Source of the DNA: an uncultured Verrucomicrobia subdivision 3 bacterium
Lineage (GTDB): Bacteria; Verrucomicrobiota; Verrucomicrobiia; Limisphaerales; UBA11358
Direction: 5' to 3'
Assembly (NCBI GenBank): GCA_903865745.1
Contig: CAIPKV010000057.1
Span: 1-64,000 of the forward strand
DNA length: 64,000 nt
The notes beneath the pieces were generated by a model that searched no databases, was not told the origin of the DNA, and was given only the letters and a program-made list of their open reading frames with translations. The translations under genes and the position numbers were made by a program. Positions 61,026 through 64,000 of the stretch are shown here, piece by piece (positions within the stretch are counted from its first letter, which is position 1; every line of letters begins with the position of its first letter).

Positions 61026-61131
61026 AAAAATCCCAAAGGGATTTGAATCATCCAGCCCAGCGTTGCCGCGCCAGCGGCTACGCTGGGTTAATCGTTTCCA
61101 GCATTTCAACAACTCTGAAAGAGTTGAATCA
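61026..61131 (+). repeat. REP-like hairpin module, copy 1 (forward)
   Basis: Three successive hairpins: AATCCCAAAGGGATT (61029-61043), CCCAGCG...CGCTGGG with inner GCCGC/GCGGC (61056-61087), and CAACTCTGAAAGAGTTG (61110-61126). The 106-bp block recurs at 61730-61835 with about ten differences by eye, and in inverted, more diverged form at 61617-61710. Confidence 0.85.
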
Positions 61132-61158
61132 TCTGCCGGTTTTCAACATCATCCAGCC

Positions 61159-61614
61159 ATGCCGCAATCACTCGCCAAGATTCTTGTGCATACGGTTTTT
61201 TCAACCAAAGACCGTCGCCCGTTTCTCCGCGACAAAATTCTGCGCGAAGAATTGCACCGCTACCTCGGCGGCATCCTGACCAATCTCGATTGCCAGCCCA
61301 TCATCATCGGTGGCGTGGAAGACCATGTCCACATTCTCTCCACGCTGTCGCGCACCTGTGAGGCGGCGGAAATGGTCAAAGAAGCCAAACGCGGCTCGTC
61401 GCTCTGGTTGAAAACCAAAAGCCCCGACCTGCATGATTTCGCGTGGCAGAATGGCTACGGCATATTCTCCATTGGATTTTCACAGGTCGAGACGCTGCGG
61501 AATTATATTGCCGGACAGGAGGAGCATCACCGGAAGGTTTCGTTTCAGGATGAGTTTCGGGAATTCCTGAAACGCTACGCCGTTGAATTTGACGAGCGTT
61601 ATGTGTGGGATTGA
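61159..61614 (+). mobile_element. RAYT-type (REP-associated Y1/HUH) transposase
   Basis: 151 aa from ATG 61159 (M-P-Q-S-L-A-K-I); an open frame upstream runs through the REP hairpins and is not part of the gene. HUH nuclease of the IS200-like Y1 group: LAKILVHTVFSTKDRRPFLR, IIGGVEDHVHILSTLSRTCE (H-x-H metal motif) and QVETLRNYIAGQEEHHRKVS with the single catalytic tyrosine. The tail EFREFLKRYAVEFDERYVWD is typical of REP-associated proteins. Its stop is followed within 3 bp by an inverted REP module, and matching modules lie on both sides. Confidence 0.9.
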
Positions 61615-61616
61615 TC

Positions 61617-61710
61617 CAACTCTTTCAGAGTTGATGAATTTGTGGGCGATGACCCAAGGTAGCTCGTTCCTCGCAACCTTGGGCTGGATGATTGTAATCC
61701 CTTCGGGATT
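61617..61710 (-). repeat. REP-like hairpin module, copy 2 (inverted)
   Basis: On the minus strand the order is the same as in copies 1 and 3. On the plus strand it runs CAACTCTTTCAGAGTTG (61617-61633), CCCAAGGT...ACCTTGGG (61653-61683) and AATCCCTTCGGGATT (61696-61710). The central hairpin differs in sequence but keeps pairing, suggesting compensatory change. Confidence 0.8.
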
Positions 61711-61729
61711 GCCCGGCGTTGTTCCAAAT

Positions 61730-61835
61730 AAAAATCCCAACGGGATTTGAATCATCCAGCCCAGCGTTGCCGCGTCAGTGGCTACGCTGGGTTAATTGTT
61801 TCAAACATTTCATCTACCCTGAAAGGGTTGAATCA
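61730..61835 (+). repeat. REP-like hairpin module, copy 3 (forward)
   Basis: Direct repeat of copy 1, with AATCCCAACGGGATT, CCCAGCG...CGCTGGG and CTACCCTGAAAGGGTTG-type hairpins. The third stem changes CTCT/AGAG to CCCT/AGGG, so pairing is kept by paired substitutions. Confidence 0.85.
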
Positions 61836-61958
61836 AGCCGCCGCCGAGACCGCTGGGAGAATTGTTTGCGCCGTGGGTCTGGCGCGTTTGTGAATCTGCC
61901 CGCTGTGCAAAAGCTCGTTCAGAAACATTTCGGCGTGGCGTGATTTGGTTTTCTAAAA
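61836..61958 (+). other. Possible 3' end of a disrupted gene
   Basis: After REP copy 3, one plus frame reads GAFVNLPAVQKLVQKHFGVA and stops at 61943, which looks like a protein C-terminus. No start or upstream domain is present on this side of the element. I cannot name a family and it does not look like the ThrRS C-terminus. The rest of this 344-bp stretch is the REP modules. Confidence 0.3.
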
Positions 61959-62888
61959 TCAAAATGTGCCGATGTCCGAATGGGACAGCAAAGTGACCTG
62001 TGGCACGCGTTGTCCGTTGAGCTGTTTATAATGTTTCCAAGGCGTGAACAACCGTTCTGTGAACCAATCGCTTTGAAGCACCTTGCTCACCACTTTATTG
62101 TCGGGCAGAACCAAGGTAAAAAGCTCTTCGCCCGGCACATACGGAAGATAGTAAGTCGGCGTGCCAGGACCTTTTTCAAAAAGATTTTTATTGGCGGAAT
62201 GAAAAACGATTCGCCACTCACGCTCTTCGACGAAATCCAGAGGCCGGCCAAACTTGCGCTTAAAAGTATGCGCTTCGACAGTCGCCTTCGTTGCTTTCTT
62301 TTTCGGGGTTAAGTCCGCTGGAGTGATGACGGTTGGAATAGCAGCTTTCCGGCTGGGCTGCGGCGTTCTCTCACGAATCATTTTTGAGAAATGCAGCAGA
62401 TACCGTAATTCGTCAAAACCGGAATCGGCAGCTTTGGCTTTCCAGCCCGTGATGTCTTGGTATTCGCCAACTGCTTTTAGAAGTTGAAACGCACTTTTGA
62501 AAAATGCGCCGGTCTGCTTGTGCTGATAATAGGTGACGGGCTGGCCGCCATGTTCAATCACCCAACGCTTGGGAAAGCCGAATCCAATGCGGCCATATTC
62601 TGATGTGTGTGGAAAGCTGTCGCCCAGCGACCATTCGGTAAAACACGCAATCGGTTCATTGAGCAGAAAGGGTTTGTCCTTGAAATCTATTTTTTCAGGG
62701 ATGCGCGGCGGCTTGACCCAAATTCCGTGTTGCAAACTCCGGCGCAAATTGTCCAAGCACTTTTTGACCAGATCATCCCGCAGAACCTTTCGGTTGCGGT
62801 TTTCCTTGTCAAGGTCTCCGCCAATCCAGTGAAAAAGCTGCTGCTTATGGATGTTGCCAGCGGGCTTGTTCTCTTTGGTGGTTTTCAC
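61959..62888 (-). CDS. AbiGi-like abortive infection family protein (putative)
   Basis: 309 aa. The pattern LFHWIGGDL ... FLLNEPIACFTEWSLGDSFP, HTSEYGRIGFGFPKRWVIEH and GGQPVTYYQHKQ resembles the C-F-T-E / Y-G-x-x-G-x-G-F-x-K-x-W core of AbiGi-family proteins, the putative antitoxin half of AbiG phage-exclusion systems. The second half has EEREWRIVFHSANKNLFEKG and LPYVPGEELFTLVLPDNKVV. Base composition is less GC-rich than the housekeeping genes. The partner AbiGii is not seen; the neighbour 3 bp upstream is a zinc-ribbon membrane protein. Assignment is by recalled motif pattern only. Confidence 0.55.
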   Translation of the reverse strand: MKTTKENKPAGNIHKQQLFHWIGGDLDKENRNRKVLRDDLVKKCLDNLRRSLQHGIWVKPPRIPEKIDFKDKPFLLNEPIACFTEWSLGDSFPHTSEYGRIGFGFPKRWVIEHGGQPVTYYQHKQTGAFFKSAFQLLKAVGEYQDITGWKAKAADSGFDELRYLLHFSKMIRERTPQPSRKAAIPTVITPADLTPKKKATKATVEAHTFKRKFGRPLDFVEEREWRIVFHSANKNLFEKGPGTPTYYLPYVPGEELFTLVLPDNKVVSKVLQSDWFTERLFTPWKHYKQLNGQRVPQVTLLSHSDIGTF

Positions 62889-62891
62889 GAT

Positions 62892-63656
62892 TCAATTTTT
62901 GGATGTATAAGAACTGTAATGAAAATCTTGATTGCCACAATAAACGCATTTGCGTCCTTGTTTTTTGGTGTGCTCTTTTACCTTCACATCTTGATTGTAG
63001 GCGATTACCTCCTCGGGTTTGCCAATTTGATGCTGAATAAATGCGAATCGTGTTTCTTTTTGAGTTAAGTCTTTAGTTCCAACAATTTCTTTTTCTCCAA
63101 AGTCACACATTGCATCTAATTTGTGACAGCTATTACACTGTCTGGAAAATGTCTTGAATGTATAGTAAATCCATGCTGGCAGGGCAAAAATGCCAACAAA
63201 GAAAGCAACTATACCCGTCGCTCCCCAAAAGTTACCAGAAAAATTATTGTCAGGTTGATTTGCCAAATGCTTGCCTAAATATAGGCATGCGCCCACAAAA
63301 ATCGGGGGGATGCACAATGCCCCAGATAAATTGCCTCTAATATAAAATCTGACCTTCTTATGGCTTGCATTTCCAAATTTGGAGCTAGATTTAGTTTGGT
63401 TTGTAACATTTGACGCTGCGAATTGTTTTAGGGCTTCCTTGGTATTTATTTTGTCAGCTTTGTGAGTATTGGTCAGCAGTTGTTCTGGCGAAATCCCAAT
63501 AGGCAAACCACTGGTCTCCGTTTTATTAAAAAATGTCATTTCGATCCCGCATTGTGGACAAGCTCCTTTACGAATTTCGTTTGGTGCAAGTTGGCTCGAA
63601 TCAAATTCAACACTGATGCCACAATTCTCACATTTGCATTTGGACAGCATTCCCAT
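62892..63656 (-). CDS. Zinc-ribbon membrane protein of unknown function
   Basis: 254 aa. N-terminal zinc ribbon (CKCENCGISVEF ... CPQCGIEMTF), a Ser/Lys/Thr-rich linker, two TM segments (GALCIPPIFVGACLYLG; WGATGIVAFFVGIFALPAWI) and a C-terminal part with further CxxC pairs (CNSCHKLDAMC; CVYCGNQDFHYSSYTSKN). It is markedly AT-rich and asparagine/lysine-rich compared with neighbours. The 3-bp gap to the AbiGi-like gene suggests a two-gene operon, possibly a defence unit carrying a membrane effector, but no known effector domain is seen. Confidence 0.65.
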   Translation of the reverse strand: MGMLSKCKCENCGISVEFDSSQLAPNEIRKGACPQCGIEMTFFNKTETSGLPIGISPEQLLTNTHKADKINTKEALKQFAASNVTNQTKSSSKFGNASHKKVRFYIRGNLSGALCIPPIFVGACLYLGKHLANQPDNNFSGNFWGATGIVAFFVGIFALPAWIYYTFKTFSRQCNSCHKLDAMCDFGEKEIVGTKDLTQKETRFAFIQHQIGKPEEVIAYNQDVKVKEHTKKQGRKCVYCGNQDFHYSSYTSKN

Positions 63657-63670
63657 AACGAGATTTGGTT

Positions 63671-64000
63671 TTAGTTGTTCGCCGCAATTTCAATTTTCTC
63701 AATCTGATTTTCAATGCTCGCGGCGCAGTTGATTGTAAGCCGGTGCAAATTTACCAGTCGCTCGCGGGTCATCTTGCCGCCGGTATAGCCGCCGGCCAGC
63801 GCGTAGGCAATCGGAATTCCGCGCTCGCCGCACCATTGAAAAACCATTTCTTCGCGCAGCGTGATGATGAATTCATCCATGCCGGCGAGTCCGCCAATTT
63901 TGCAGTCCTGATGGATGTCCATGCCGGCGTTGTAAAGGCACAGGGCAAACAACGGCCATTCGGCCTCGGCTTGTTGCAGGCAGCGCCAGACGGTTTTCAG
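63671..64000 (-). CDS. Histone deacetylase family protein, C-terminal part (5' end beyond window)
   Basis: The frame is open to the window edge, giving the last ~109 residues. LYNAGMDIHQDCKIGGLAGM corresponds to the metal/active-site-proximal Y-x-A-G-x-D-x-H-x-x-D segment of the HDAC/AcuC/acetylpolyamine hydrolase superfamily. It is followed by EMVFQWCGERGIPIAYALAG and GYTGGKMTRERLVNLHRLTI, equivalent to the G-G-Y tyrosine loop. These zinc enzymes remove acetyl groups from lysines or polyamines. It ends 14 bp before the zinc-ribbon gene. Confidence 0.82.
   Translation of the reverse strand: MKTVWRCLQQAEAEWPLFALCLYNAGMDIHQDCKIGGLAGMDEFIITLREEMVFQWCGERGIPIAYALAGGYTGGKMTRERLVNLHRLTINCAASIENQIEKIEIAANN

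Overview
The window reads as a chromosomal segment of a Gram-negative bacterium, most likely of the Verrucomicrobiota (Pedosphaera/Limisphaera side). That is inference from gene content: a complete Bat (aerotolerance-type) operon, an LPS assembly cluster with msbA and heptosyltransferase-like genes, Tat/Sec exported proteins of DUF2264 type, the rplM-rpsI pair and an argC-argJ arginine locus. No 16S or other decisive marker is present, and I see no tRNA or rRNA gene.

Layout. 1-5.4 kb: 3' end of carB, recQ, an MsrB lipoprotein and a phosphohexomutase. 5.4-13.1 kb: a minus-strand multidrug efflux operon (tetR, RND adaptor, RND pump, EmrA-like, EmrB-like) with a near-perfect TetR operator just upstream. 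13.1-16.9 kb: an accessory stretch with a repeat array, a fibronectin-type-III protein, a broken toxin-antitoxin pair and a Sel1-repeat/trypsin-like chimera. 16.9-28.2 kb: housekeeping genes (amino acid permease, DUF2339 protein, rplM-rpsI, argC, a methyltransferase, argJ, and ilvH-ilvC in minus orientation). 28.3-38.1 kb: bat operon (batD, batE, moxR, DUF58, DUF4381, batA, batB, batC), interrupted between moxR and DUF58 by a foreign-looking gene, a diverged copy of the DUF58 5' end and a repeat array. 38.1-41.8 kb: ECF sigma factor, exported RbsD/FucU-like protein, nadD and an MFS transporter. 41.8-53.4 kb: envelope polysaccharide/LPS cluster (GT2, GT39, GT10, GT25, two GT9, further GT2, sulfotransferase, MsbA). 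53.5-60 kb: dnaE, a frameshifted DUF2264 gene, yebC and an exported protein. 60-64 kb: a truncated threonyl-tRNA synthetase, a REP/RAYT-type element, an AT-richer pair of genes (AbiGi-like and zinc-ribbon membrane protein) and the 3' end of a histone-deacetylase-like gene.

The most striking feature not explained by genes is a set of four intergenic tandem arrays (about 681-985, 13319-13642, 33101-33345 and 39635-39886). Three keep an exact 21-bp register over 11-15 units, counted by hand, and the fourth alternates 41- and 42-bp steps made of two palindromic half-units. Each has its own unit sequence, with a conserved core and variable remainder, and each lies within about 55-180 bp upstream of a gene start. 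At least one (681-985) cannot encode protein in the plus direction because in-frame stops fall inside units. A shared 21-bp (two helical turn) period with unrelated sequences suggests a common generating or binding mechanism. This is my best candidate for an undescribed system.

Other points of interest are the REP/RAYT unit with three flanking hairpin modules, a 16-residue insertion at the ArgJ self-cleavage site, and several gene relics: a MazF/PemK-like toxin, the GT2 5' end at 45867, the DUF58 5' end and truncated thrS.
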